A stretch of DNA of 64,000 bases from Hamadaea sp013361475 (lineage in GTDB: Bacteria > Actinomycetota > Actinomycetes > Mycobacteriales > Micromonosporaceae). The DNA lies in NCBI RefSeq assembly GCF_040654195.1, contig NZ_JBFAHM010000004.1, positions 434,001-498,000 on the forward strand. Direction: 5' to 3'. Made by a program: the position numbers and the translations under genes. The stretch's first letter is position 1; each line of letters opens with the position of its first letter. This document shows, one piece after another, positions 40,455 through 50,113 of this stretch. Below the pieces are notes generated by a model. The model had not been told where the DNA came from. It did not search any database and worked only from the letters and a program-made list of their open reading frames with translations.

Positions 40455-41855
40455 ATGGGCAACGCCGACGTCTTCGTCATCTTCGGCATCACCGGCGACC
40501 TGGCCAAGGTGATGACCTTCCATTCCCTGTACCGGCTGGAGGCGCGGGGCCTGCTGGACTGTCCCATCGTCGGCGTGGCCGTCGACCCGTGGACGCCGCA
40601 GGATCTGCGTGACCACGCCCGCGCGGCCATCGAGGGACCCGGCGTGGCCGGCGGCGGCGAGAAGATCGACGAGGAGGTGTTCGAGCGCCTGGTCGGCCGC
40701 ATGTCCTATCTGGCCGGCGACTTCTCCGACGCCGACACGTACGCCAACGTCGCGAAGGCCGTCGGCGACGCCCGGACGCCGGTGTACTACCTGGAGATCC
40801 CGCCGTCGCTGTTCGGCATGGTGATCGAGAACCTGGCGAAGGCCGACATCATCCGCGACGGCCGGGTCGTCGTGGAAAAGCCGTTCGGTCACGACCTCGC
40901 CTCCGCCAAGCAACTCGCCGAACAGCTGCACACCTGGGTTCCGGAGCAGCAGCTGTTCCGCATCGACCACTTCCTCGGCAAGATGGGCCTGGAGGAGCTG
41001 ATCTTCCTGCGGTTCGCCAACGCCCTGTTCGAACCGGTGTGGAACCGCAACTTCGTCGAGTGCGTGCAGATCACCATGGCCGAGGACTTCGGCGTCGACG
41101 ACCGCGGCCACTTCTATGATCCCGTCGGCGCGCTGCGCGACGTTGTGGTCAACCACCTGATGCAGCTGATGTCGGCGGGTGCGATGGAAGCCCCGGCCGG
41201 CCACGACCCGGACACGATCAAGAACGCGCAGACGGCGCTGTGGAAGGCGGTCAGCACCGCCGACCCGGCGAACTATGTACGCGGTCAGTACGACGGGTAC
41301 CAGTCGGTGGCCGGGGTCGCACCCGGGTCCACCACCGAGACGTACGCCGCGCTGCGGCTCGACATCGACAACTGGCGCTGGTCCGGTGTTCCGTTCTTCA
41401 TCCGTACCGGCAAGAACCTCACGTTGACCGAGACCGAGTTCCGACTGGTGTTCAAACAGCCGCCCCGGCTGGGGCTGAACCTGCCGTTCGACCATCCGCC
41501 GGAGGCCGACCAGCTCGTCGTCAAACTCGACCCGACCACCGGCGTGCGGTTCCGGTTCCAGGCCCGGCGGGCCGACAATCCCGGACCGCAGACCGTCACC
41601 GCCGACGTCGAGTTCAGCGCGCAGGGCGGCGAAGGCGCGACACCGTACGAGGTGCTGCTGCACGCGGCGCTACGCGGTGACAGCACCCGGTTCACCCGGC
41701 AGGACGGCGTCGAGGAGACGTGGCGCATCATGCAGCCGCTGCTCGACGCGCCACCCCCGGTGCACGCGTACGCGAAGGGATCCATGGGTCCCGACGCGGC
41801 CGATCACCTCGTCGCCGACTACGGCGGCTGGCACACACCGTGGGGGGCAGCATGA
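40455..41855 (+). CDS. zwf: Glucose-6-phosphate 1-dehydrogenase
   Basis: A 466-residue enzyme oxidising glucose 6-phosphate to 6-phosphogluconolactone with NADP, the entry to the pentose phosphate pathway. Coenzyme motif 'FGITGDLAKV' (the usual GASGDLA variant) at the N-terminus, substrate motif 'RIDHFLGK' (about residues 173-180) and 'EKPFGHD' are intact. Its stop overlaps the GH15 start by four bases (ATGA). opcA, the usual actinomycete partner, is absent here, so this is probably a second copy tied to this operon. Confidence 0.96.
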   Translation: MGNADVFVIFGITGDLAKVMTFHSLYRLEARGLLDCPIVGVAVDPWTPQDLRDHARAAIEGPGVAGGGEKIDEEVFERLVGRMSYLAGDFSDADTYANVAKAVGDARTPVYYLEIPPSLFGMVIENLAKADIIRDGRVVVEKPFGHDLASAKQLAEQLHTWVPEQQLFRIDHFLGKMGLEELIFLRFANALFEPVWNRNFVECVQITMAEDFGVDDRGHFYDPVGALRDVVVNHLMQLMSAGAMEAPAGHDPDTIKNAQTALWKAVSTADPANYVRGQYDGYQSVAGVAPGSTTETYAALRLDIDNWRWSGVPFFIRTGKNLTLTETEFRLVFKQPPRLGLNLPFDHPPEADQLVVKLDPTTGVRFRFQARRADNPGPQTVTADVEFSAQGGEGATPYEVLLHAALRGDSTRFTRQDGVEETWRIMQPLLDAPPPVHAYAKGSMGPDAADHLVADYGGWHTPWGAA

Positions 41856-43825
41856 CCACCGTCGCCGATCGCTCGTCGGCCACCACCAAGGCGGCTACGC
41901 GCAGCAAGCCGAAGCGGGACCTGAAGCTCAAGCGAGCCGGGGTCGACGCCGAGGCGGGGCCGCAGAGCGCCGCCGCGCCGTCGCCGTTCCCGCCCATCGA
42001 GGACTACGCCTTCCTGTCCAACTGCCACACCGGCGCGCTCGTGGCGCCCGACGGTTCGGTGGACTGGTTGTGCGTACCGCGGTTCGACTCGCCGAGCATC
42101 TTCGGCAGCCTGCTCGACCGGGGCGCGGGCAACTTCCGGTTCGGCCCGTACGGCATCCACCATCCGGTGGCGCGCCAGTACGAGCCGGGTTCGCACGTGC
42201 TCACCACGACGTGGCGTACGCCGACCGGGTGGTTGCAGGTCCGGGACGCGCTGACGATCTATCCGCGGCACGAGGAGGACCGGTCGACGCCGCACACGCG
42301 TCCGCCGGTCGATGAGGACGCCGATCACCTGCTCGTACGCACCGCGGTGTGCATCGGCGGCCGGGTGGAGGTGGAGCTCGTCTGCGAGCCGGTGCTCGAC
42401 TACGGCCGGGAGCCGGCCAGCTGGCAGTTGCTCGGCGAGGATCTCAAGATCGCTCAGGCATCCGGGCCGGATTTCCAGATGCGGCTGGCGTCGGACATGA
42501 AGCTGGGTGTCGAGGGCGACCGCGTACGCGGACGGCATGTGCTGGGCGAGGGCGAGGGCGCGTTCTGCGTCCTGTCGTGGCGGGAGGACGGCTACACGCC
42601 GCCCGACCTGACCGAGGCGACGGCCCGGCTGGACGCCACCGGTCACTTCTGGCGGCAGTGGCTGGCCAACGCCCGGATCCCCGACCACCGGTGGCGGGAG
42701 ATGCTGCAGCGCTCGGCGCTGACCGTCAAAGGATTGACCTACATGCCGACGGGCGCGACCGTTGCCGCGTTGACGACGTCGCTGCCGGAGACGCCCGGCG
42801 GCGAGCGGAACTGGGATTACCGCTACACCTGGATCCGCGACACCACGTTCACGTTGCAGGCGCTGCACTGGCTCAACATGGACTGGGAGGCCGACGAGTT
42901 CATGCAGTTCGTCGCCGACCTGGAGCCGGCTGAGGACGGCTCGCTGCAGATCATGTACGGCATCGACGGCCGACGCGACCTGCCCGAGTCCACACTGGAC
43001 CACTTGACCGGCTACGCCGGCGCCGCTCCGGTACGTGTCGGCAACGGCGCGTACGACCAGAAGCAGAACGACGTCTACGGCGCGGTGCTGGACTCGATCC
43101 TGATGCACACCCGGCGCAGCCAACGGCTGCCGCGGCGGCTGTGGCCGATAGTGCAGTCGCAGGCCGAGTGCGCGAGCCGGATCTGGCGCAATCCCGATCA
43201 GGGGATCTGGGAGGCGCGCGGCGAGCCGAAGCATTACGTGTCGTCGAAGCTGATGTGCTGGGTGGCGCTCGACCGGGCCTCGCAGCTGGCCGAGGTACGC
43301 GGCGATCCGAAACTCGCCGCCCAGTGGCACGACACGGCCGAGGAGATCCGCGAGGACATCCTGGCCCACGGGGTGACGGCCAACGGCGTGCTCCGCCAGC
43401 ACTACGACACCGACTCGCTGGACGCGTCCACGTTGCTGGCGGCCATGTTCGGCTTCCTGCCGCCGACCGACGAAAGGCTGCGGGCCACCGTCGAGGCGAT
43501 CGCCGACGATCTGACCGAGGCCGGTTTCGTGCTGCGCTACCGGACCGACGAGACCGATGACGGCATGTCGGGCAAGGAGGGCACGTTCCTCATCTGCTCG
43601 TTCTGGCTCGTCTCCGGGCTGGCCGTCATCGGCGACATCCAGCACGCCCGCGACCTCATGGAGAAACTGCTGCGGGTCGCCTCGCCACTGGGCCTGTACG
43701 CCGAGGAGTTCGACACCGAGACCGGGCGGCACCTGGGCAACTTCCCGCAGGCGTTCTCACACCTGGCCCTCATCGAGGCGGCCGGGCGCATCATCCTCGA
43801 CGAAATGGTTCGGGAGATCTCGTGA
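41852..43825 (+). CDS. Glycoside hydrolase family 15 (glucoamylase/trehalase-like)
   Basis: A 657-residue cytoplasmic enzyme. An N-terminal beta-sandwich (residues about 50-280, 'NCHTGALVAPDGSVDWLCVPRFDSPSIF') precedes an (alpha/alpha)6 barrel. Catalytic Glu residues are in 'DQGIWEARGEPKHYV' and 'YAEEFDTETGRHLGNFPQAFSHL'. The first 40 residues are a basic, disordered extension. Relatives in mycobacteria and streptomycetes are trehalases; others are glucoamylases, so the substrate is trehalose or a small alpha-glucan, giving glucose. Start overlaps zwf, stop overlaps the GMC gene, both by four bases. Confidence 0.95.
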   Translation: MTTVADRSSATTKAATRSKPKRDLKLKRAGVDAEAGPQSAAAPSPFPPIEDYAFLSNCHTGALVAPDGSVDWLCVPRFDSPSIFGSLLDRGAGNFRFGPYGIHHPVARQYEPGSHVLTTTWRTPTGWLQVRDALTIYPRHEEDRSTPHTRPPVDEDADHLLVRTAVCIGGRVEVELVCEPVLDYGREPASWQLLGEDLKIAQASGPDFQMRLASDMKLGVEGDRVRGRHVLGEGEGAFCVLSWREDGYTPPDLTEATARLDATGHFWRQWLANARIPDHRWREMLQRSALTVKGLTYMPTGATVAALTTSLPETPGGERNWDYRYTWIRDTTFTLQALHWLNMDWEADEFMQFVADLEPAEDGSLQIMYGIDGRRDLPESTLDHLTGYAGAAPVRVGNGAYDQKQNDVYGAVLDSILMHTRRSQRLPRRLWPIVQSQAECASRIWRNPDQGIWEARGEPKHYVSSKLMCWVALDRASQLAEVRGDPKLAAQWHDTAEEIREDILAHGVTANGVLRQHYDTDSLDASTLLAAMFGFLPPTDERLRATVEAIADDLTEAGFVLRYRTDETDDGMSGKEGTFLICSFWLVSGLAVIGDIQHARDLMEKLLRVASPLGLYAEEFDTETGRHLGNFPQAFSHLALIEAAGRIILDEMVREIS

Positions 43826-45399
43826 ACATCTATGACGTCATCATCGTGGGCACCGGCGCCGGCGGCGGCACTCTCGCCGCCAAGCTGGCCTCGTCCGGCA
43901 AGAAGATCCTGCTGCTGGAACGCGGCCCGTGGCTGCCCCGCGAGCCCGATAACTGGGACACCGGCGCGGTGTTCGTCGACGGCCGCTACATCTCGCCGGA
44001 CATCTGGTACGACCACAAGGGCAAGGCGTTCCAGCCGCAGGTGCACTACTACGTCGGCGGCGCGACCAAGCTCTATGGCGCGGCACTGTATCGCCTGCGG
44101 GAGAAGGACTTCGGCGAGATCCAGCACCACGGCGGGCTGTCACCGGCGTGGCCGATCAGCTACGCCGACATGGAGCCCTACTACACCGCCGCCGAGCAGA
44201 TGTATCAGGTGCACGGCAGCCGGGGCGAGGACCCGACCGAGCCGCCGACCAGTGGCCCCTATCCGTTCCCGGCGGTCGCGCACGAGCCGCGCATCCAGCA
44301 GCTGTCCGACGACTTGGCCGCGGCGGGGCTGCATCCGTTCCACGCGCCGTGCGGCGTACGCCTGAACGAGGCGAACCGGCCGTACAGCATCTGCGTCAAG
44401 TGCGGGCACTGCGACGGGTTCCCGTGTCCGCTGCACGCCAAGTCCGACGCCGAGGTGTTCGGCGTACGCCCGGCGCTGACGCAGCCGAACGTGGAGATGC
44501 TGACCAACGCCGAAGCCGTACGCCTGGAGACGGACGCGACCGGCCGGTCGGTGACGACCGTGGTCGTGGAGCACGAAGGCCAGGAAGAGCGCTACCAGGG
44601 CCACATCATCGTCGTCTCGTGCGGCGCGGCGAACACGGCGAAGCTGCTGCTGAGTTCGGCCACCGACAAGCACCCCAACGGCTTGGCCAACGGGTCGGAT
44701 CAGGTGGGCCGCAACTACATGTTCCACGACAGCCAAGCGGTGCTGGCCCTGTCGCGGGAGCCCAACCCGACGGTCTTCCAGAAGACCCTGGGCGTCAACG
44801 ACTTCTACTTCTCCGGTCCCGACTTCGACTATCCGCTGGGCAACATCCAGATGATCGGCAAGTCGGAGGCCGAGATGTATCGGGGGGAGAAGCCGCTGGA
44901 GACCAAGTTGGCGCCGTCGTTCTCGCTTCGCGACATCGCCAGTCACGCGGTGGACTTCTGGCTGTCGACCGAGGATCTGCCGATGCCGGACAACCGGGTG
45001 ACGCTCGCGCCGGACGGACGGGTGCGGCTGGCGTACTCGCCGTCGAATAAGACCGCCGCCGACCGGCTCTACCACCAGCTCAAGTCGATGCTCAAGCACC
45101 TGGGCATGCACGAGGACCACCTCACGCACCGGTTCGCGTACATGAAGACCGACATCCCGATCGCCGGGGTGGCGCACCAGGCCGGCACCTGCCGGTTCGG
45201 CAACGACCCGGAGACCTCGGTGCTCGACGCCGACTGCAAGGCGCACGAGCTGGACAACCTGTATGTCGTCGACACCAGCTTCTTCCCGAGCATCGGCGCG
45301 GTGAACCCGGCGCTGACGGCGATGGCCAACGCGCTGCGCGTCGGCGATCACCTGCTGGAGCGCCTGGGCGCGTCGGCGGCCACGGCCACCGCCGCATAG
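43822..45399 (+). CDS. GMC-family FAD oxidoreductase with cysteine cluster
   Basis: A 525-residue flavoenzyme oxidising an alcohol or sugar hydroxyl. The FAD site is 'VIIVGTGAGGGTLAAKLA' at the N-terminus; the C-terminal catalytic region has 'HQAGTCRFG' (His) and 'GAVNPALTAMANAL' (Asn). Around residues 191-202 four Cys are arranged C-x2-C-x2-C-x4-C ('CVKCGHCDGFPC'), near where FAD-glucose dehydrogenases hold a 3Fe-4S cluster. No signal peptide. The GTG start overlaps the GH15 stop by four bases, so its substrate may come from glucose or trehalose. Confidence 0.93.
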   Translation: MNIYDVIIVGTGAGGGTLAAKLASSGKKILLLERGPWLPREPDNWDTGAVFVDGRYISPDIWYDHKGKAFQPQVHYYVGGATKLYGAALYRLREKDFGEIQHHGGLSPAWPISYADMEPYYTAAEQMYQVHGSRGEDPTEPPTSGPYPFPAVAHEPRIQQLSDDLAAAGLHPFHAPCGVRLNEANRPYSICVKCGHCDGFPCPLHAKSDAEVFGVRPALTQPNVEMLTNAEAVRLETDATGRSVTTVVVEHEGQEERYQGHIIVVSCGAANTAKLLLSSATDKHPNGLANGSDQVGRNYMFHDSQAVLALSREPNPTVFQKTLGVNDFYFSGPDFDYPLGNIQMIGKSEAEMYRGEKPLETKLAPSFSLRDIASHAVDFWLSTEDLPMPDNRVTLAPDGRVRLAYSPSNKTAADRLYHQLKSMLKHLGMHEDHLTHRFAYMKTDIPIAGVAHQAGTCRFGNDPETSVLDADCKAHELDNLYVVDTSFFPSIGAVNPALTAMANALRVGDHLLERLGASAATATAA

Positions 45400-45426
45400 G
45401 CGCGTGGCCGCTGCGATCGGCGCGAG

Positions 45427-47175
45427 GTGACGACCAATCAAGTCCTGCTCGGCGTGGCCCTGATCCTGGTCCTCGCCGTCGGGGCGCAGGTCCTCGCCTC
45501 GCGCCTGCATATTCCGGCGCTGATCGTGCTGTTGCCGGTCGGCTTCGCGGCCGGCGCCCTGACCGACGTCGTCGACCCGGAGAAGCTGCTCGGCCCGGCG
45601 TTCCAGCCGCTGGTGTCGCTGGCGGTGGCGGTGATCCTTTACGACGCCGGGCTGGGACTGCGGCTGAACCGGCTGCGCGGCCACAATCGCAAGGTCGTCC
45701 TGCGGCTGCTGGCCATCGGCGCGACGCTCACCTGGCTGTTCGCGGCGCTGCTGGCGATGTGGCTGCTGGGCATGTCCCAGCAGGCCGCGCTGATGATCGG
45801 CGCGATTCTCGTGGTCAGCGGCCCGACCGTCGTCGGCCCGCTGCTCAACTATGTGCGCCCGGAGGACCGCCTGCAGCACATCCTGGCCTGGGAGGGCTCC
45901 CTGGTCGACCCGGTCGGCGGCATCCTCGGCGCCCTGGTGTTCCATGCCGTCGTCGCAGGCGGCCGCGACCGGGTGCTCAGTGGCGTGGCGCACTTCGGCG
46001 GTAGTCTGCTGCTCGGACTGGCCGGTGCAGCCCTGGGCACGGCCCTGCTGTGGCTGGCCCTGAACCGGCTCCGGCTCGGCGAGATCCTGGGCACCCTCGT
46101 CCAGCTCGCCGTAGTGGTCGGCATCGCCGCCGTCTGCGACGTGCTGCGCGACGACAGCGGCCTGTTCGCGGCCATCCTGATGGGCCTGGCCCTGGCCAAC
46201 ATGCGCGCGTTCGACATCTCCGGCCGGAGGCCGTTCTTCGAAACCCTCGTCCAACTCGTCATCGGCGTGCTGTTCGTGTCGATCTCGGCCACCGTCACCC
46301 CGCAGTCACTGCGTGGGCTGGTCCTGCCGGTGCTCGCAGTCACCGCTGTGCTGGTGCTGGTCGTGCGGCCCCTGGTCGCGTACCTGTCGACGGTGCGCAC
46401 CGACGTCCCGGCCCGGCAGCGGGCCTTCATCGGCTGGATGGCGCCGCGAGGCATCGTCGCCGCCGCCACCGCCGCATCGTTCGGGCCGTCGCTGGTCACC
46501 AACGGCTACACCGGCGCGGAGAAGATCCTGCCCGCCACGTTCCTCGTCATCGTCATGACCGTCACGCTCTACGGGCTCACCGCCGCACCGGCCGCGCGTC
46601 TGCTGCGGGTCGTCCGCGCCGCCCGCGCCCGGCCCCTGCTCGTCGGCGGCGACGCCTGGGTCCTCGACCTGGCCCGTGCGCTGCGCCACCTCGGGCTGGA
46701 AGTCGTGCTCTGGGCGGGCCGCCACACCGAACGCCAGGCCATCCAGGACGCCGGTCTCGACCTGGCCCCCGGTGAGCTGCTCACCGACGTCACCGACCCG
46801 GCCGCCCAGGTCGAGGGGGTCACGACCGTTCTGCTGCTCACCGACGAGGACGACTTCAACAATCTGGCGGCGACGCTCCTGCAAGGCGGCATCGAGGGTC
46901 CGGTCTACCGCCTAGCCCCCGCCCACGACGGGGTTTCGGTCTCCGGGGGCGGCGGGCCTGCGCTGTTTCGCCCCGGCCTCACCCGGGACGTCATCACCCG
47001 GCGGTACGCAGAAGGCCACCTCGTGACCGCCGACGGCTCATCCGGCGAACCGTTGTTCCTGGTACGCCGCGACGGCAGCCTCGACCCGGTCACGCACGAC
47101 GGCGTACCCGAGGCGCTGCCGGGCGACACCGTCATCGTCCTGGCCGCCGCCGACGGCCGGGCTGTGCCGCGTTAG
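45427..47175 (+). CDS. Cation:proton antiporter (CPA family) with C-terminal TrkA-N-like domain
   Basis: A 582-residue protein with about 12 hydrophobic helices (residues 1-400), including 'LVVSGPTVVGPLLNYVRP' and 'WEGSLVDPVGGILGAL', the conserved Asp-containing ion site of NhaP-type antiporters. Residues about 405-500 form a nucleotide-binding TrkA-N/RCK-like domain ('RPLLVGGDAWVLDLARALR'). It exchanges Na+ or K+ for protons. The GTG start at 45427 follows the GMC stop by 27 bases, so it probably ends the same operon. Confidence 0.93.
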   Translation: MTTNQVLLGVALILVLAVGAQVLASRLHIPALIVLLPVGFAAGALTDVVDPEKLLGPAFQPLVSLAVAVILYDAGLGLRLNRLRGHNRKVVLRLLAIGATLTWLFAALLAMWLLGMSQQAALMIGAILVVSGPTVVGPLLNYVRPEDRLQHILAWEGSLVDPVGGILGALVFHAVVAGGRDRVLSGVAHFGGSLLLGLAGAALGTALLWLALNRLRLGEILGTLVQLAVVVGIAAVCDVLRDDSGLFAAILMGLALANMRAFDISGRRPFFETLVQLVIGVLFVSISATVTPQSLRGLVLPVLAVTAVLVLVVRPLVAYLSTVRTDVPARQRAFIGWMAPRGIVAAATAASFGPSLVTNGYTGAEKILPATFLVIVMTVTLYGLTAAPAARLLRVVRAARARPLLVGGDAWVLDLARALRHLGLEVVLWAGRHTERQAIQDAGLDLAPGELLTDVTDPAAQVEGVTTVLLLTDEDDFNNLAATLLQGGIEGPVYRLAPAHDGVSVSGGGGPALFRPGLTRDVITRRYAEGHLVTADGSSGEPLFLVRRDGSLDPVTHDGVPEALPGDTVIVLAAADGRAVPR

Positions 47176-47196
47176 GAAGCCGCCGGCGGGCCTTGG

Positions 47197-48093
47197 TCAG
47201 CTGGATTTCAGGACCACCACCTTGGCGCAGGAGAACGGCAGGCTGAGGCTGACCTCGGCGGCGGTCTGGGCATCGACCAGGCCCGCCACGCTGAACGAGC
47301 CGCGTGGCCGGTCCGCCGCGCCGGTGTCGACTGTCGCGGTGCCGTGGAACGCGTCGCCGGGTTCGAGGGAGTGCAGGGCCACGCCGGGAAGGTTCTTCGC
47401 GCCGGCGAAGACCTTGCTGTACGCCTCCAGGGCAGCCGAGCGATGGCTGAGCAGAAGCACGGTGAAGTCGCCGCTCTCGCCGTCCACCGTGTACTTCCCG
47501 TCTTTCGCCCGCAGCGTGACCGTGAGCAGCCCACCGATTCTTGCTTCGGTGTCGAAGTAGAGGCTGACGTTCAGGACGCCGTCGCCGAGGTCGACGCACA
47601 TCGTCGACGCCGACCAGCCGGCGGCCGCGCCGGGCATTCCCTTTCCGGTCAGGACGATGCCGTCGCGTCGGGCCTTGACCACCGTCCCGGTGCACAGATC
47701 GTGATCGCCCTTGAGCGTCACGAATGCCAGCGCGCCGGCCCGTTCGAGCAGCAGGCCCGGCACGATGCCGGCGATGGCCGCGCCCGCTGATCCGCGCGGC
47801 AGGGTCAGCCGGTCCACCACCCGCCATTGACCAGCCGACAGCATGGCGTCCATCTCGGCGCACGTCATGGTGCCGACCAGCCGTAGCTGCTCGGCTGGGC
47901 CGGGAAGGACCGAGACATTCGAGGCGTCGTGGTAGAGGCCGGGAAAGCCGGCCGACGCGATCGGGTCGGCGCCGGCGGGGCCGGCACTGGGCCGGCTGGT
48001 CGGCTGGTCGTCGCCGTCGCAGGCGGACAGCCCCAGACTCAGCAGCATGGCCAGGGCCACCCGCGCCGCACGGCTACGCGTTGTCGTATTCAT
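47197..48093 (-). CDS. Lipoprotein of unknown function, 298 aa
   Basis: A lipid-anchored protein: signal with lipobox 'LGLSAC' (Cys25), then an acidic/Ser/Pro linker. Residues about 70-160 contain two Cys ('GTMTCAEMDAML', 'HDLCTGTVV'), and two more follow later ('TMCVDLGDG', 'FSCAKVVV'), probably disulfide-bonded. The rest is beta-rich. No family recognised. Its start overlaps the 3' end of the upstream lipoprotein gene by 20 bases, so the two are co-expressed. Confidence 0.75.
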   Translation of the reverse strand: MNTTTRSRAARVALAMLLSLGLSACDGDDQPTSRPSAGPAGADPIASAGFPGLYHDASNVSVLPGPAEQLRLVGTMTCAEMDAMLSAGQWRVVDRLTLPRGSAGAAIAGIVPGLLLERAGALAFVTLKGDHDLCTGTVVKARRDGIVLTGKGMPGAAAGWSASTMCVDLGDGVLNVSLYFDTEARIGGLLTVTLRAKDGKYTVDGESGDFTVLLLSHRSAALEAYSKVFAGAKNLPGVALHSLEPGDAFHGTATVDTGAADRPRGSFSVAGLVDAQTAAEVSLSLPFSCAKVVVLKSS

Positions 48094-50041
48094 ACTTCAC
48101 CGCCGGGCAGCGAGGGTCGGCGGCGACCCGGACGACGGGCCAGACCAGGTCACCGAAGGGGAAGGGGTTGCCGGCGACGAGCATCTCGACCTCGCCGACG
48201 GGCCGGCCGACGCGGTTGTCGTCGAGGATGACGGCGCTGTTGGCCGAGGCGGGCGGATAGAACGTCAGGACGCCGTCGAGGAACTGCTTGCCGCCTTCGC
48301 CCTTGAGAATGAGGAACGGGTTGGGCGCGTCCGGGTTCGTCATGACCGACAATGTGGCCCGGCCGCCCGGATACTCGTCGGCGATCGGCACGCCGATGAC
48401 GCGCGACAGCCGCAACCATTCGGTGACCGAGCCGCCGAACCCGCCGGTTCCCTTGAACGGACCGTTGACGCCGCTGCAGCTGACCAGATCGACGTAGGCG
48501 TCGGGGATCGCGGCCAGAATCATCTCGATGCGCCCGTGGCCTTTGGCGACGATGATGTCGCTGCCGTGGTAGTCGACGCCGATAGTGATGGACTGCTCCG
48601 GCAGGCCCGCGCGGGTGAGCACGTCTTTGACGAGGTCGAACGACTTGGCGATGGCGAAACCGAGCGGGCCGCCGGCGAGGGAGAAGATGTCGCCCAGCTC
48701 GAACGGGAAGTTCTCCTTGTCCATCTTCGCGATGAAGGTCGCCGATCCTTTGAGTTTCTCACCGCTGCCGGCCGGGTTCTCCACGGGTGGTTTGAGTTCG
48801 AGGGTCGCGACGCCGTCCGCGCCGGTCTTGGTGCCCTTGGTCATCTTGGCCGAGTCGGCGGAGACGGCGACCAGGTACGCGTTGCCGCCTTTCTGGATGG
48901 TTCCACGCTGGTCCTGCTCGCTGGACCAGCGAATGGTGAAGCCTTCCATCGGACCGGCCTTCGGGATCGAGAGCCCGGCCAGTGTGTAGCACTCCAGCTT
49001 GTCGGCCGCGATCTTGATGTCGAACTCGGCCTTGGCGGTGAGCGTGACGTGCTCGGCCCGGCTGCCGGCCTGATGCTTGAAATGGGTGGTCGCCTTGTCC
49101 GAGGTCAGGGTCAGCCGCGCCCCGAGCATGAGCATGATGGCGCTGAGGGTCGCTCCGGCCTTGCCCCACGCCTCGGTCGCCTTGTCGAACATCTCCTTGG
49201 CGCCTTCGCTGAGGACCGCGCCGGCGAGCCGGTCCTTGAGCTGGTCCTTCAGGAAGTCGCTGTTGGCTTTGGTGACGGCGTCGTCCGTCTCGAACAGGGT
49301 CGTGAAGATCTCGCATGGCCCCTTGTCGTCGTCGGCCTTGGCGTTGACGAACGCCGCCGTGAGCCCGAGTGCTTTGGCCTTTGCCGTCGGCCGGGTGGCG
49401 ATGCCGAATCGGCTGGTCGCGTGCGCCAGCAGCAGCACGGTCTGCAACGGATCGAAGTAGGTGGTCGCTACTTCGGCCGCCGGGTAGAGGACTTGACCCC
49501 GGCGGGCCGACAGCGCCCGCACCGCGGCCGCCGCGGTCGTGAAGACCGGCTGCTCGGCCGGCGTCTTACCCCAGCCCGCCAATGCTTTGGTGATCTGCGC
49601 GAAGGTCAGGTTCCGGTTGGTGAGCCCCACGGACGTCAGCAGGGTCGCCCACTGGTCGACCGAATACCGGTCATGCGCACGAGTCGCCGTCACCAGTGCC
49701 GGAATCAGCTCGGCGTAGACGGGTGCGTCGTACAGGACGAGCGTGTCCGGCATCGCCACCACCGGACCGCGTGCTGTCACGATCGGCAGGCCACTGCGGC
49801 GCAGCAATTCGGCTGCCGCAGCGACGGATTGATCCGCCGAACCGTCGAGCACGAGGTCTACGAGCCGTTCTGCGGCCTGGGTCGCATCCGGCGGAAGGCT
49901 CTGACCCACTGTCGACATGGCGCCTGTCAGCTCGGACGCGGTCGCCGAGTCGGACGGGTCGTCGGTGCATCCAGTGAGGACGAGGCTCATCGCGAGGAGT
50001 GCCACGAGGACTCTGGGCGGCCTTGATCTGAAGTGTGGCAA
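48074..50041 (-). CDS. Large lipoprotein of unknown function, 655 aa
   Basis: A lipid-anchored protein with lipobox 'LVLTGC' (Cys25). Residues 40-230 are helical, the middle ('SRAEHVTLTAKAEFDIKIAADKLECY', 'GFTIRWSSEQDQRGTIQKGG') looks like beta-sandwich domains, and the C-terminal third is globular with 'CSGVNGPFKGTGGFGG'. No enzyme motif. Start is TTG at 50041 with CAGGAG six bases upstream. It is encoded after the LuxR-type regulator on the same strand and before a second lipoprotein, suggesting a regulated surface system. Confidence 0.78.
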   Translation of the reverse strand: MPHFRSRPPRVLVALLAMSLVLTGCTDDPSDSATASELTGAMSTVGQSLPPDATQAAERLVDLVLDGSADQSVAAAAELLRRSGLPIVTARGPVVAMPDTLVLYDAPVYAELIPALVTATRAHDRYSVDQWATLLTSVGLTNRNLTFAQITKALAGWGKTPAEQPVFTTAAAAVRALSARRGQVLYPAAEVATTYFDPLQTVLLLAHATSRFGIATRPTAKAKALGLTAAFVNAKADDDKGPCEIFTTLFETDDAVTKANSDFLKDQLKDRLAGAVLSEGAKEMFDKATEAWGKAGATLSAIMLMLGARLTLTSDKATTHFKHQAGSRAEHVTLTAKAEFDIKIAADKLECYTLAGLSIPKAGPMEGFTIRWSSEQDQRGTIQKGGNAYLVAVSADSAKMTKGTKTGADGVATLELKPPVENPAGSGEKLKGSATFIAKMDKENFPFELGDIFSLAGGPLGFAIAKSFDLVKDVLTRAGLPEQSITIGVDYHGSDIIVAKGHGRIEMILAAIPDAYVDLVSCSGVNGPFKGTGGFGGSVTEWLRLSRVIGVPIADEYPGGRATLSVMTNPDAPNPFLILKGEGGKQFLDGVLTFYPPASANSAVILDDNRVGRPVGEVEMLVAGNPFPFGDLVWPVVRVAADPRCPAVKYEYDNA

Positions 50042-50113
50042 GCGGATCTCCTGGACACTGGAACGGAAGATCCACGGTAGGGCTGCGAGCGAGTCCCGGA
50101 ATCCCGGAAACCC

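Noticed and set aside
38985..41663. A very long open frame on the minus strand opposite NDH-2 and zwf
   Set aside because: It is antisense to two well-supported enzymes, its translation is low-complexity Arg/Gly/Pro/Asp text with no domain, and such shadow frames are routine at this GC content.
44140..46254. Long minus-strand frame opposite the GMC oxidoreductase and antiporter genes
   Set aside because: Antisense to two complete proteins with recognisable active sites; composition is that of a codon-bias shadow.
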